From the NCBI GenBank assembly GCA_025352915.1, contig JANXSA010000338.1, forward strand, positions 1 through 10,137: a stretch of DNA of 10,137 nt, written 5' to 3'. This document shows, piece after piece, positions 1 to 5,369 of this stretch; position 1 is the stretch's first letter; each line of letters begins with the position of its first letter. The translations under genes and the position numbers were made by a program. Under the pieces are notes generated by a model that saw nothing but the letters and a program-made list of their open reading frames with translations, had not been told where the DNA came from and ran no database searches. The DNA comes from Rhodospirillales bacterium (GTDB taxonomy: Bacteria > Pseudomonadota > Alphaproteobacteria > Acetobacterales > Acetobacteraceae).

Positions 1-376
1 GCCCCACCGTCAGGTGCGCCGTATCGCTCGCCACGAACCCCGCCCCCAAAATCTCCGCCTGCCGCCCCAGCGCCCGCCGCCGCAGCCGGTCCATCTGCCA
101 CAGCCGATCCTGCGCCATCGCAAACCCGACACCGAAATAAACATCCGCAGTCGCACTGCCGAAAATATGCGGAACCCCCGCCCGGTCGCGCAGAATATCC
201 ACCCGCCCGCCAACCCCGGCCTGCAACCGCTGATCCGAAATCGTCGCATGCCGCCGCAACCACGCCGCCCGCGCCGCCGCAAACTCCGCCGCACTCACCC
301 CGGCCGCCGCGCACACATCCGAAACCGGCCGCGCACCCGTCAGCCCCGCCAGAACCGCCGCATCATCCAACGCCAT
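1..376 (-). CDS. Penicillin acylase family protein, N-terminal part (runs off the left edge)
   Basis: This frame is open to the window edge and encodes the N-terminal ~125 residues of a penicillin amidase (Ntn hydrolase, peptidase S45-type) protein. The family hydrolyses amide bonds of beta-lactams, N-acyl amino acids or acyl-homoserine lactones. Counting from the ATG at 385, residues 62-74 read VDILRDRAGVPHI, followed by D81, AQDRLWQMD (91-99), RR and GRQAEILG (107-114). This is the usual opening of the alpha chain. Two starts are possible. The ATG at 385 overlaps the stop of the upstream SDR (ATGA), but its AAGG abuts the codon. The ATG at 376 has AAGGA about 8 nt upstream and is preferred. 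No hydrophobic signal segment is visible, so this looks like a cytoplasmic acylase, unlike exported PGA. Families usually run 750-800 aa, so the catalytic N-terminal Ser of the beta chain is outside. It is translated just behind the SDR. Family call firm, substrate unknown. Confidence 0.85.
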   Translation of the reverse strand, partial: MALDDAAVLAGLTGARPVSDVCAAAGVSAAEFAAARAAWLRRHATISDQRLQAGVGGRVDILRDRAGVPHIFGSATADVYFGVGFAMAQDRLWQMDRLRRRALGRQAEILGAGFVASDTAHLTVG

Positions 377-381
377 CGTCC

Positions 382-1185
382 TCATCCTTCCTGCGACTCG
401 CGCGACGGCCCAACCAGGGTCGCCCCGCCATCCACCACCAAAACCTGCCCGGTCACAAACCGCGCCTGCACCGACACCAAAAACCGCACCGCCTGCCCAA
501 TATCCCAGCCCGTGCCCTCAACCCCCAGCACCGACGCCTTGGCCCGCGTCGCCCGTGCCGCATCCGTCATCCCGCGCGCATAGACCATCGGCGTATAAAC
601 CGGCCCCGGCGCAATACAGTTCACCCGTATCCCGTCCGGCCCATGGTCCACCGCCATCGCCTTGCTCAGCCCGATCACCGCCGCCTTGCTGACGGTATAC
701 GCGGTCAACCCGCGCGGCCGCAGCGCCGAAATCGACGAGATGTTGACGATCGCCCCGCCCCCTGCCCGCATCATCGCCGGCACCGCATGCTTGGACACCA
801 GGAACATCGAATCCACGTTTACCCGCATCACATTCTGCCACTCAGCCTCCGACACCTCCACCACCGAGCCGCGCCCGCCAATCCCAACATTGTTGTCCAG
901 CACATCAAGCCTGCCAAAACTGCGCTCCGCATGCGCCACCATCGCCGCACACGCCACACCATCCGTCACATCATACGAAGCCGCCTCCGCCGCCCCGCCC
1001 TCGGCCAGGATCATCGCCACCGTCCGCTGCGCCAGCGAAATATCGCGATCCACCACCAGGACCCCGGCACCAGCCCGCGCCAACAAAATGCACGCTGCCC
1101 TGCCGTTGCCTATCCCCTCGCCCGCCGACCCGCCACCGGTCACGATCGCCCCCTTGCCGCGCAAGCCCCAAACGTCGTCTTCCAT
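382..1185 (-). CDS. SDR family NAD(P)-dependent oxidoreductase
   Basis: A classical short-chain dehydrogenase/reductase of about 267-269 aa, the normal length. Numbering from the ATG at 1191: the cofactor loop is TGGGSAGEGIG (18-28). An acidic residue, D48 in VVDRD, follows beta-strand 2 and favours NAD over NADP. DNNVG (99-103) is the NNAG element with V for A. The catalytic set is N125, S152/S153, Y165 and K169 (YxxxK), followed by IRVNCIAPGPVYTPM and a C-terminal VDGG. The product would be a cytosolic alcohol/ketone oxidoreductase, and the substrate cannot be inferred. Start choice: the ATG at 1191 directly abuts the Shine-Dalgarno AGGAG, while the ATG at 1185 lies 6 nt beyond it, so 1185 is preferred. 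It is the first gene of a two-gene unit with the penicillin-acylase-like gene, the stop and next possible start overlapping as ATGA. Confidence 0.92.
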   Translation of the reverse strand: MEDDVWGLRGKGAIVTGGGSAGEGIGNGRAACILLARAGAGVLVVDRDISLAQRTVAMILAEGGAAEAASYDVTDGVACAAMVAHAERSFGRLDVLDNNVGIGGRGSVVEVSEAEWQNVMRVNVDSMFLVSKHAVPAMMRAGGGAIVNISSISALRPRGLTAYTVSKAAVIGLSKAMAVDHGPDGIRVNCIAPGPVYTPMVYARGMTDAARATRAKASVLGVEGTGWDIGQAVRFLVSVQARFVTGQVLVVDGGATLVGPSRESQEG

Positions 1186-1197
1186 CGTCATCTCCTA
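1186..1197 (-). promoter_or_regulatory. Ribosome binding site deciding the SDR start
   Basis: On the minus strand the bases read TAGGAG followed at once by ATGACGATG. The zero spacing to the first ATG (1191) and 6-nt spacing to the second (1185) favour initiation at the second. Confidence 0.6.
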
Positions 1198-1213
1198 TGC
1201 AACAAGTAAGAAT

Positions 1214-1302
1214 CTTCTTTTTCTGTAGAAAAAGAAGCAAAAAGACTTTCATCCACTTGCTTAACGGACGAAAGTTTTTTGGTTTTTTTTCAAAAAAGAA
1301 CC
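1214..1302. repeat. AT-rich intergenic repeat of nested inverted repeats
   Basis: Between the SDR start and the SMP-30 stop lies AT-rich DNA unlike its surroundings. It contains a perfect 10-bp hairpin, CTTCTTTTTC (1214-1223) with GAAAAAGAAG (1228-1237) around a TGTA loop. A wider pair, ACTTTC (1245-1250) with GAAAGT (1270-1275), encloses about 19 nt. A second hairpin pairs GGTT plus a T run (1281-1289) with A-rich GAACC (1294-1302), with one G-T wobble. No uninterrupted U tract follows the stems in either direction, so a simple intrinsic terminator is not clear. The arrangement resembles a dispersed intergenic repeat that I recall from Acetobacteraceae genomes, an inference from memory. It sits upstream of the SDR and directly behind SMP-30, so it could attenuate transcription between them. 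Confidence 0.65.
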
Positions 1303-1308
1303 GCTTCC

Positions 1309-2163
1309 TTACGGCAACCCCACCCCAGCAACCTCAACCCGTATCGCCTCAATCGCCCCATCCCGCTTCTCCGCCATCGCCGGCCCGCTCGCAGTACTGG
1401 TGCAAATATATAACGTCCGCCGATCCTCCCCGCCCAGCATGCAAGCAAAAGCATGCCGCCCCTCGGCCATCCGGATCGTCTGCACAATCCCCCGCCCCTC
1501 CATCGTCCGCACCGCCCGATGCCCCCGCGGATCGGCCACCCAAATCCCCCCCTCCGCATCCAGGCAGATGCCGTCTGGGAAAACATCATCGAACTGCCAG
1601 AACACGCGCCGGTTCGACAGCCCGCCATCCGCCCCGATATCAAAACTCGTCAACCGCTTGCCCACCGTCTCGCCGATAATCAGCCGCGTGCCATCCGGCG
1701 TAATCACCGCCCCGTTCGGAAACATCAGCCCATCCGCCGCCGCATGCACACTGCCATCCAGGTCAACCCGCACCAGCACCGCCGGCCGCTCCGCCTCGCC
1801 CTTATGCCGGTCAAACCCGAAATTCCCGACATACGCCCGCCCCAGCCCATCCACCACCATGTCGTTGCACGGCCCGCTCGCCAGCCCGGACAAATCCGCC
1901 ACCTTCGTCAACTCGCCCTTGTCCACCCGCATCAGCGACCGATCGAGCATCGACACCACCAGCATCGTCCCGTCCGGCCGCCAGCCCAGCCCGCTCGGTT
2001 GCTGCGGCACATGCGCCATCGTCTCCGCCCAGCCCTCCGGGGTCAGCGCCATCACCCGATGCGTATAGAAATCCGAAAACCACAGCCGCCCCTGGTGCCA
2101 GCGCGGCCCCTCCGGAAACGTCAACCCGGTCAACACCGTTTCCAAGCCGTCTTGCGTGGCCAT
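1309..2163 (-). CDS. SMP-30/gluconolactonase/LRE family protein
   Basis: A 284-aa six-bladed beta-propeller protein of the SMP-30/gluconolactonase family. Members are metal-dependent lactonases acting on sugar or other lactones, and some are lactonase-like esterases. The four metal ligands of the family appear at the right spacing: E18 in FPEGPRW, N100 in SGPCND, N150 in FPNG and D197 in FPDG. Blade motifs of the type PDGT, DGLGRAYVGN and EGGIWVAD recur about every 45 residues. There is no signal peptide, so it is probably cytosolic. Its length fits the family (about 280-300 aa). GGGAG lies 8 nt before the ATG at 2163. The gene is divergent from the crotonase gene and separated from the downstream SDR by an AT-rich repeat, so it may be a single-gene unit. 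The family is secure, the lactone substrate is not. Confidence 0.92.
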   Translation of the reverse strand: MATQDGLETVLTGLTFPEGPRWHQGRLWFSDFYTHRVMALTPEGWAETMAHVPQQPSGLGWRPDGTMLVVSMLDRSLMRVDKGELTKVADLSGLASGPCNDMVVDGLGRAYVGNFGFDRHKGEAERPAVLVRVDLDGSVHAAADGLMFPNGAVITPDGTRLIIGETVGKRLTSFDIGADGGLSNRRVFWQFDDVFPDGICLDAEGGIWVADPRGHRAVRTMEGRGIVQTIRMAEGRHAFACMLGGEDRRTLYICTSTASGPAMAEKRDGAIEAIRVEVAGVGLP

Positions 2164-2248
2164 GCGCGTTACTCCCGGGCTAGTTTCTTCCCCGCGAGCC
2201 TAACCACAATCCGCGCCACGACAAGGCGCCACCCCAAGGAAACGCGCC
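2164..2248. promoter_or_regulatory. Divergent intergenic region
   Basis: These 85 bp separate the divergently transcribed SMP-30 and crotonase genes and should hold both promoters. The visible signals are the two Shine-Dalgarno sites: GGGAG for SMP-30 (minus) and AAGGA about 8 nt before the crotonase ATG. I see no convincing sigma-70 boxes or clear operator palindrome. Assignment is by position only. Confidence 0.4.
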
Positions 2249-3109
2249 ATGGCCGACCAAACCTACGAAACAATCCTCTACCAAACCCCCGCCCCCGGAA
2301 TCGCCCGCATCGTCATGAACCGCCCCGAAGCGCGCAACGCCCAGAATCTCACCATGACCTACGACCTCAACGCCGCCTTCGACCGCGCCGTCGCCGATGA
2401 AGCCATCAAGGTCATCATCGTCGCAGGCAGCGACCCGCACTTCTCCTCCGGCCACGACCTGCGCCCCGGCGGCCGCAACCAGGCCGGCATCGACTTCCCC
2501 GCCCTGGGCACCTGGGGCGGCTTCGAAGAAGGCGGCGCCCACGGCCGCATGGCCCGCGAACAGGAAATCTACCTCCAGATCACCCGCCGCTGGCGCAACC
2601 TGGCCAAACCCACCATCGCCGAAATCCAAGGCCGCTGCATCGCCGGCGGCCTCATGATCGCCTGGGCCTGCGACCTCATCATCGCCAGCGACGACGCCAG
2701 CTTCTGCGACCCCGTCGTCACCATGGGCGTCTGCGGCGTCGAATGGTTCGCCCACCCCTGGGAACTCGGCGCTCGCAAAGCCAAGGAATTCCTCTTCACC
2801 GCCGACACCTGGTCATCCCAAGAAGCCCACCGCCTCGGCATGGTCAACCACGTCGTCCCCCGCGCCGACCTGCCCGCCTTCACCCTGGCCCTCGCCCAGA
2901 AAATCGCCACCAAACCCGCCTTCGCCCTCAAAACCACCAAAGAAGCCGTCAACCGCGCCACCGACGCCCAAGGCCAACCCGAAGCCATCGAACACGCCTT
3001 CGCCCTGCACCAACTCTGCCACGCCCATAACCAGATGATGTTCGGCATGGCCGTCGATCCCGGCGGGCTCTCGCCGGCCGTGAAGGGAAAAGCCCCGACA
3101 GGAGGATAA
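2249..3109 (+). CDS. Crotonase-family (enoyl-CoA hydratase/isomerase-like) protein lacking both catalytic glutamates
   Basis: A 286-aa crotonase-fold protein, a superfamily acting on acyl-CoA thioesters in the cytosol. The N-terminal strand IARIVMNRPEARNA (18-31) and the CoA/oxyanion-hole segments HFSSGHDL (64-71) and GRCIAGG (128-134) are intact. The helix with ACDLIIAS (140-147) aligns with the CDI segment of rat mitochondrial enoyl-CoA hydratase. On that alignment the two catalytic glutamates (rat E144 and E164) fall on M136 and V156. The following segment reads FCDPVVTMGVCGVEWFAHP, with E165 as a possible alternative acid. It is therefore unlikely to be a standard hydratase. An isomerase, hydrolase or other crotonase activity is possible, and I recall actinobacterial and proteobacterial relatives with DPVV and GVEYF motifs. 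AAGGA precedes the ATG at 2249. It appears monocistronic, with a hairpin pair downstream. Confidence 0.9.
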   Translation: MADQTYETILYQTPAPGIARIVMNRPEARNAQNLTMTYDLNAAFDRAVADEAIKVIIVAGSDPHFSSGHDLRPGGRNQAGIDFPALGTWGGFEEGGAHGRMAREQEIYLQITRRWRNLAKPTIAEIQGRCIAGGLMIAWACDLIIASDDASFCDPVVTMGVCGVEWFAHPWELGARKAKEFLFTADTWSSQEAHRLGMVNHVVPRADLPAFTLALAQKIATKPAFALKTTKEAVNRATDAQGQPEAIEHAFALHQLCHAHNQMMFGMAVDPGGLSPAVKGKAPTGG

Positions 3110-3111
3110 GG

Positions 3112-3150
3112 CGAGGGCTCCGCCCTCGACCCGCTGGGGCGTCGCCCCAG
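3112..3150. repeat. Tandem GC-rich hairpins downstream of the crotonase gene
   Basis: Two 7-bp perfect stems lie side by side: CGAGGGC-TCC-GCCCTCG (3112-3128) and CTGGGGC-GTC-GCCCCAG (3134-3150). They begin 3 bp after the crotonase stop, so they may stabilise the mRNA 3' end or help termination, although no T run follows. The first stem shares the GGGCTCCGCCC core with a hairpin at 5728-5742, suggesting a dispersed REP-like family. Confidence 0.65.
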
Positions 3151-3186
3151 ACCCCTTCCATAAGCCACCAGGCCGAAATCCCCCCC

Positions 3187-3216
3187 GTCATCCTGAACGA
3201 AGTGAAGGACCCACGC
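3187..3216. repeat. Dispersed intergenic repeat (GTCATCCTGAACGAAGTGAA type)
   Basis: The 30 bp starting GTCATCCTGAACGAAG and ending GGACCCACGC match, from memory, a short sequence scattered through many proteobacterial intergenic regions in variants such as GTCATCCTGAGCGAAG. The evidence is recognition, not a copy elsewhere in this window. It lies just upstream of the ParD-like promoter. Confidence 0.45.
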
Positions 3217-3221
3217 TTTTC

Positions 3222-3249
3222 TTGCCCCCTCCTCTTCACAAGGTATGAT
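3222..3249 (+). promoter_or_regulatory. Probable sigma-70-type promoter of the ParD-like gene
   Basis: TTGCCC (3222-3227) and TATGAT (3244-3249) are separated by 16 bp, giving reasonable -35 and -10 boxes about 30 nt ahead of the ParD-like ATG. The -10 box lies inside the palindrome at 3243-3259, as expected for an autorepressed antitoxin. Confidence 0.5.
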
Positions 3250-3259
3250 GCTTTCATAC
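3243..3259. promoter_or_regulatory. Palindromic operator candidate for the ParD-like repressor
   Basis: GTATGA (3243-3248) and TCATAC (3254-3259) form a perfect 6-bp inverted repeat around 5 bp. It overlaps the -10 box and lies 17 bp before the antitoxin start. Ribbon-helix-helix antitoxins typically bind such short palindromes to repress their own promoter. Binding is inferred from position and symmetry. Confidence 0.5.
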
Positions 3260-3276
3260 TGCCAACGGGAGCCCCC

Positions 3277-3594
3277 ATGCCCGCCGTCCAGAAACGCACC
3301 GTCAGCCTCACCGCCGACCAGGCCCGCACCATCGACCAACTCGTCGCCGCCGGCGGCTACGCCTCGGCCAGCGAAGTCGTCCGCGCCGGCCTGCGCGCGC
3401 TGCTGGAACGCGACGCCGCCATCGAGCGCTGGCTGCACACCGAAGTCGCCCCGATTGCCGACGCCATGCAAGCCAACCCTGCCCGTGCCCTGTCCGCCCA
3501 AGAAGTCGGCGCCGCCCTGGCCACCCATGCCGCCCCCACACTGATGGGGCGGCAAGATCAAATCGACAATCGGTTATCGGAGCCGTCTGGCTAG
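3277..3594 (+). CDS. ParD-like (CopG/RHH) type II antitoxin, apparently without a toxin gene
   Basis: A 105-aa protein whose first ~70 residues match ParD-family ribbon-helix-helix antitoxins. It has a short N-terminal beta strand (KRTVSLTADQ), a helix (ARTIDQLVAAG) and the conserved YASASEVVRAGLRALLERD segment, then an RWL/EV/AD helix that would contact a toxin. ParD proteins are usually about 80-90 aa, so the tail, ending RLSEPSG, is somewhat long. The ATG at 3277 is chosen because GGGAG lies 5 nt upstream and the family N-terminus starts there. An in-frame ATG at 3202 would fall upstream of the promoter and operator. In a normal module parE follows within a few bases. Here a gene on the opposite strand ends 12 bp away, and I see no RelE/ParE-type frame. 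It may be an orphan antitoxin, a remnant or a regulator. Confidence 0.82.
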   Translation: MPAVQKRTVSLTADQARTIDQLVAAGGYASASEVVRAGLRALLERDAAIERWLHTEVAPIADAMQANPARALSAQEVGAALATHAAPTLMGRQDQIDNRLSEPSG

Positions 3595-3606
3595 GCGGAC
3601 CGGGGG

Positions 3607-3987
3607 CTAACCGGCTTTGCACGCCCCAAACGACACAAGCACGGTGTCAGCGAGCGTCGCGGTCTCCACAAAGGTTGTTCCGTCGTTCGACATCTTGGCG
3701 TGCATCCCGCCTGTGGGAACGGCGATATTGGTGAACACGCCCGACACCGCAAACTGTGCAGGGTAGCTGGCGCAGCCCCCAACATCACAACGGGTGACGG
3801 TCTGCCCCTTAACATCGAGGATGATCCGCACGGACACGGCGACCCGGAGCCAGCCATCGCTGGCGTCGCAGCGATGCTTGGTAGCAATGTCGCATCGGAG
3901 AACTTGGGCAGAACCGGACAGTGGCGTGAAAGTTGCCACCAACAACGCGACGATAGGAATGGAACGCCCCAGCCAATCCAATTTCAC
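3607..3987 (-). CDS. Small exported protein of unknown function
   Basis: I do not recognise the family. From the GTG at 3987 the product is 126 aa with a plausible Sec signal peptide. Charged residues K2, D4 and R8 precede a hydrophobic core (about 10-20, IPIVALLVATF) and a cleavage-like SGSA-Q at 24-28. The mature part has five cysteines (32, 40, 67, 72, 123), three in an RCD triplet (LRCD, HRCD, TRCD), plus GGC. Disulfides in the periplasm or outside the cell are therefore likely. The C-terminal half contains AKMSNDGTTFVETATL, suggestive of a beta-rich domain. An upstream in-frame ATG at 4056 would give 149 aa but would place about 23 residues before the signal peptide, so GTG is preferred although its Shine-Dalgarno is poor. 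It is convergent with the ParD-like gene. Coding status is likely from the signal peptide and cysteine pattern. Function unknown. Confidence 0.65.
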   Translation of the reverse strand: MKLDWLGRSIPIVALLVATFTPLSGSAQVLRCDIATKHRCDASDGWLRVAVSVRIILDVKGQTVTRCDVGGCASYPAQFAVSGVFTNIAVPTGGMHAKMSNDGTTFVETATLADTVLVSFGACKAG

Positions 3988-4056
3988 AATCCCACGGTAG
4001 GGGACGAAGGATACGACAGGCCGCCCGCCGCCGAAAGCCCAGCCCGCGTAGCGCAT

Positions 4057-4152
4057 AAGGGCGTCTTCGCCGCAGAAGCCTCCGGAGACCTGCGCGCCCT
4101 CTACGACCTCATCGCCAACGCCGCCGCACCCGCCCTCTCAACAACTTTCTAG
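4057..4152 (+). pseudogene. Possible C-terminal remnant of an unidentified gene
   Basis: The plus-strand frame ending at 4152 reads like genuine protein over its last ~30 codons (GDLRALYDLIANAAAP, then STTF and stop), with the GC-rich third positions of the native genome. Its 5' continuation, opposite the exported protein gene, does not look coding. The stop codon shares CTAG with the stop of the AbiJ-like gene on the other strand. It could be a gene tail cut off when the islet arrived, or chance. Confidence 0.25.
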
Positions 4153-5186
4153 AGGCGGCGAATAAGATTTTTGATCCAAGACATACAATATTCAATCGCC
4201 CATTCGGTCTGATGGCGCGCTAGATTTGGCATCTGACCGCTACCTGGACCATGTCCAAATGGATTACGGACATGCGTAAAAAAATCTTTCAGAGCTGTGC
4301 CTTCCCATTTTGTTATCAATTGATTAGCGTTAGCCGCTATGTTATCAATGTAGTTGTGAGCACCTTTTTCTTTTCCGCTTGTCCACCCCTTACGGTCTGA
4401 GATGATTTTGATTGTGCTTTCCAGGGCACGAGCGGCAAAAAAAGCAGGGTCTCGGCCATCAGAGTCGCGAAGGTCGAGTGGGTCCTTCATATCCGTGTCA
4501 ACATTTGCCCATAGAGGCGAAGCTATCAAAGCCCAAAAAGGTGATTCGATTTCCTTCTGAACAAGGTCATCGGTCGATATCTGGATGTACCCATTGTGGT
4601 AGTGGAGCGGGTAGCCCGCTTGACGAAATCGCCCATTCAACTCTTCAACTGTCACCTGAAAGTCAGCACTTACCTTTGCTCGTGCTTTGATAATACCTTC
4701 TCTCGCATTGCCTGGTAACTGCATCGCCGACCGAGAGGAACTCGCCCTGACTGGGAATACTGGAATCGGCTGCGCGTTTATAGCTGCGATCTCGTTCTCG
4801 CGCTCCCGGAATCCCAATTCGATGAGGCTGAGGCGCTCCTTGATGTGCACGTCTGGCAGCCCGCTGACAGGTAGATTTAGCCAATTCTCGCAAACCTTCA
4901 GCAATGTGTGTTTGTGTGTTTGCCAGCTAGTGTTCCCATTGAATGTAGCCTGATAGGAGAACCATTGAGCCGAAAGTTCCTGGACTCCCAACTCACGTGA
5001 AAGTAAGCCGTGAAGTCGGGTCCAAAACGCTACCCCACGCTTATCCTCTGTTCTACCTATATAGTATGGAAATATATCCTCGGAGATAATTCGGAACGTT
5101 TGTATTAGAACACGACTATCACGCGGTTCGAAATTGTCGCGAATTTCGACTCCTTCATAGCGCCGAGCGAAAATATCTACGAGCAT
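4149..5186 (-). CDS. AbiJ-like/HEPN abortive-infection protein (STM4504/CBY_0614-like)
   Basis: A 345-aa protein with an N-terminal domain resembling AbiJ_N4, opening MLVDIFARRYEGVE and continuing as a helical domain to about residue 110. A middle segment resembles STM4504/CBY_0614-type proteins (GYPLHYHNGYIQIS, then AARALESTIKIISDRKGW). The C-terminal helical domain carries R307-NPFG-H312. This R-x4-H is the catalytic signature of HEPN ribonucleases, which act as toxins in abortive-infection and toxin-antitoxin systems. Inferred role: a cytosolic anti-phage effector that cleaves RNA when triggered. No signal peptide or membrane segment is seen. The ATG at 5186 matches the family N-terminus, though no good Shine-Dalgarno precedes it. 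Base composition is about half G+C with mixed third positions, unlike its neighbours, which points to horizontal transfer. No partner antitoxin or nucleotidyltransferase is adjacent, so it may work as a single gene. Family assignment is from motif memory. Confidence 0.8.
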   Translation of the reverse strand: MLVDIFARRYEGVEIRDNFEPRDSRVLIQTFRIISEDIFPYYIGRTEDKRGVAFWTRLHGLLSRELGVQELSAQWFSYQATFNGNTSWQTHKHTLLKVCENWLNLPVSGLPDVHIKERLSLIELGFRERENEIAAINAQPIPVFPVRASSSRSAMQLPGNAREGIIKARAKVSADFQVTVEELNGRFRQAGYPLHYHNGYIQISTDDLVQKEIESPFWALIASPLWANVDTDMKDPLDLRDSDGRDPAFFAARALESTIKIISDRKGWTSGKEKGAHNYIDNIAANANQLITKWEGTALKDFFTHVRNPFGHGPGSGQMPNLARHQTEWAIEYCMSWIKNLIRRL

Positions 5187-5369
5187 GCCAAATCAGACCA
5201 GAACCGAAAAGTGATCGCAAGCAGAGAGCGCTTTGCCGTGGAACGCCACGTTCCGAGACCTCTGGATCTTGCCGGCGTTCCGCCTGCCTATCTGGATCGG
5301 AAAATTTTTTTTGCCTGGGATCAGAAAACCTCCTTGCATCGCGTTTGTTAGTTATATATATACCCCAAC
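5187..5369. other. Intergenic region between the AbiJ-like gene and the 5370 frame
   Basis: These 183 bp hold the upstream region of the AbiJ-like gene, in which I see no clear promoter. There is a 6-bp hairpin, GGAACG-CCA-CGTTCC (5240-5254), an A4T8 tract around 5301-5312 and the TA-rich promoter candidate described separately. No gene is evident. Confidence 0.5.
5334..5362 (+). promoter_or_regulatory. Candidate promoter giving a leaderless start at 5370
   Basis: TTGCAT (5334-5339) and TATATA (5357-5362) are 17 bp apart. A start site about 7 nt downstream would coincide with the ATG at 5370, which has no Shine-Dalgarno. This would be a leaderless transcript. The TA repeat makes the exact -10 register uncertain. 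Confidence 0.4.

Noticed and set aside
1214..1302. Intrinsic terminator of SMP-30
   Set aside because: Stems are present but are AT-rich and not followed by a U tract in the minus-strand direction. A repeat is the safer call.
2569..3561. Minus-strand open frame spanning the crotonase gene, the repeats and the ParD-like gene
   Set aside because: It is antisense to two supported genes and passes through intergenic repeats, and its composition is not protein-like.
3700..4056. Plus-strand frame opposite the exported protein gene
   Set aside because: The His/Asp/Pro-rich sequence has no recognisable motif, while the minus strand shows a signal peptide and ordered cysteines. Only its last ~30 codons, beyond 4056, look possibly real.
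5261..5298. TCTGGATC repeated at 5261-5268 and 5291-5298
   Set aside because: Only two 8-bp copies 30 bp apart, with no further units. Too little to call a repeat array or iterons.
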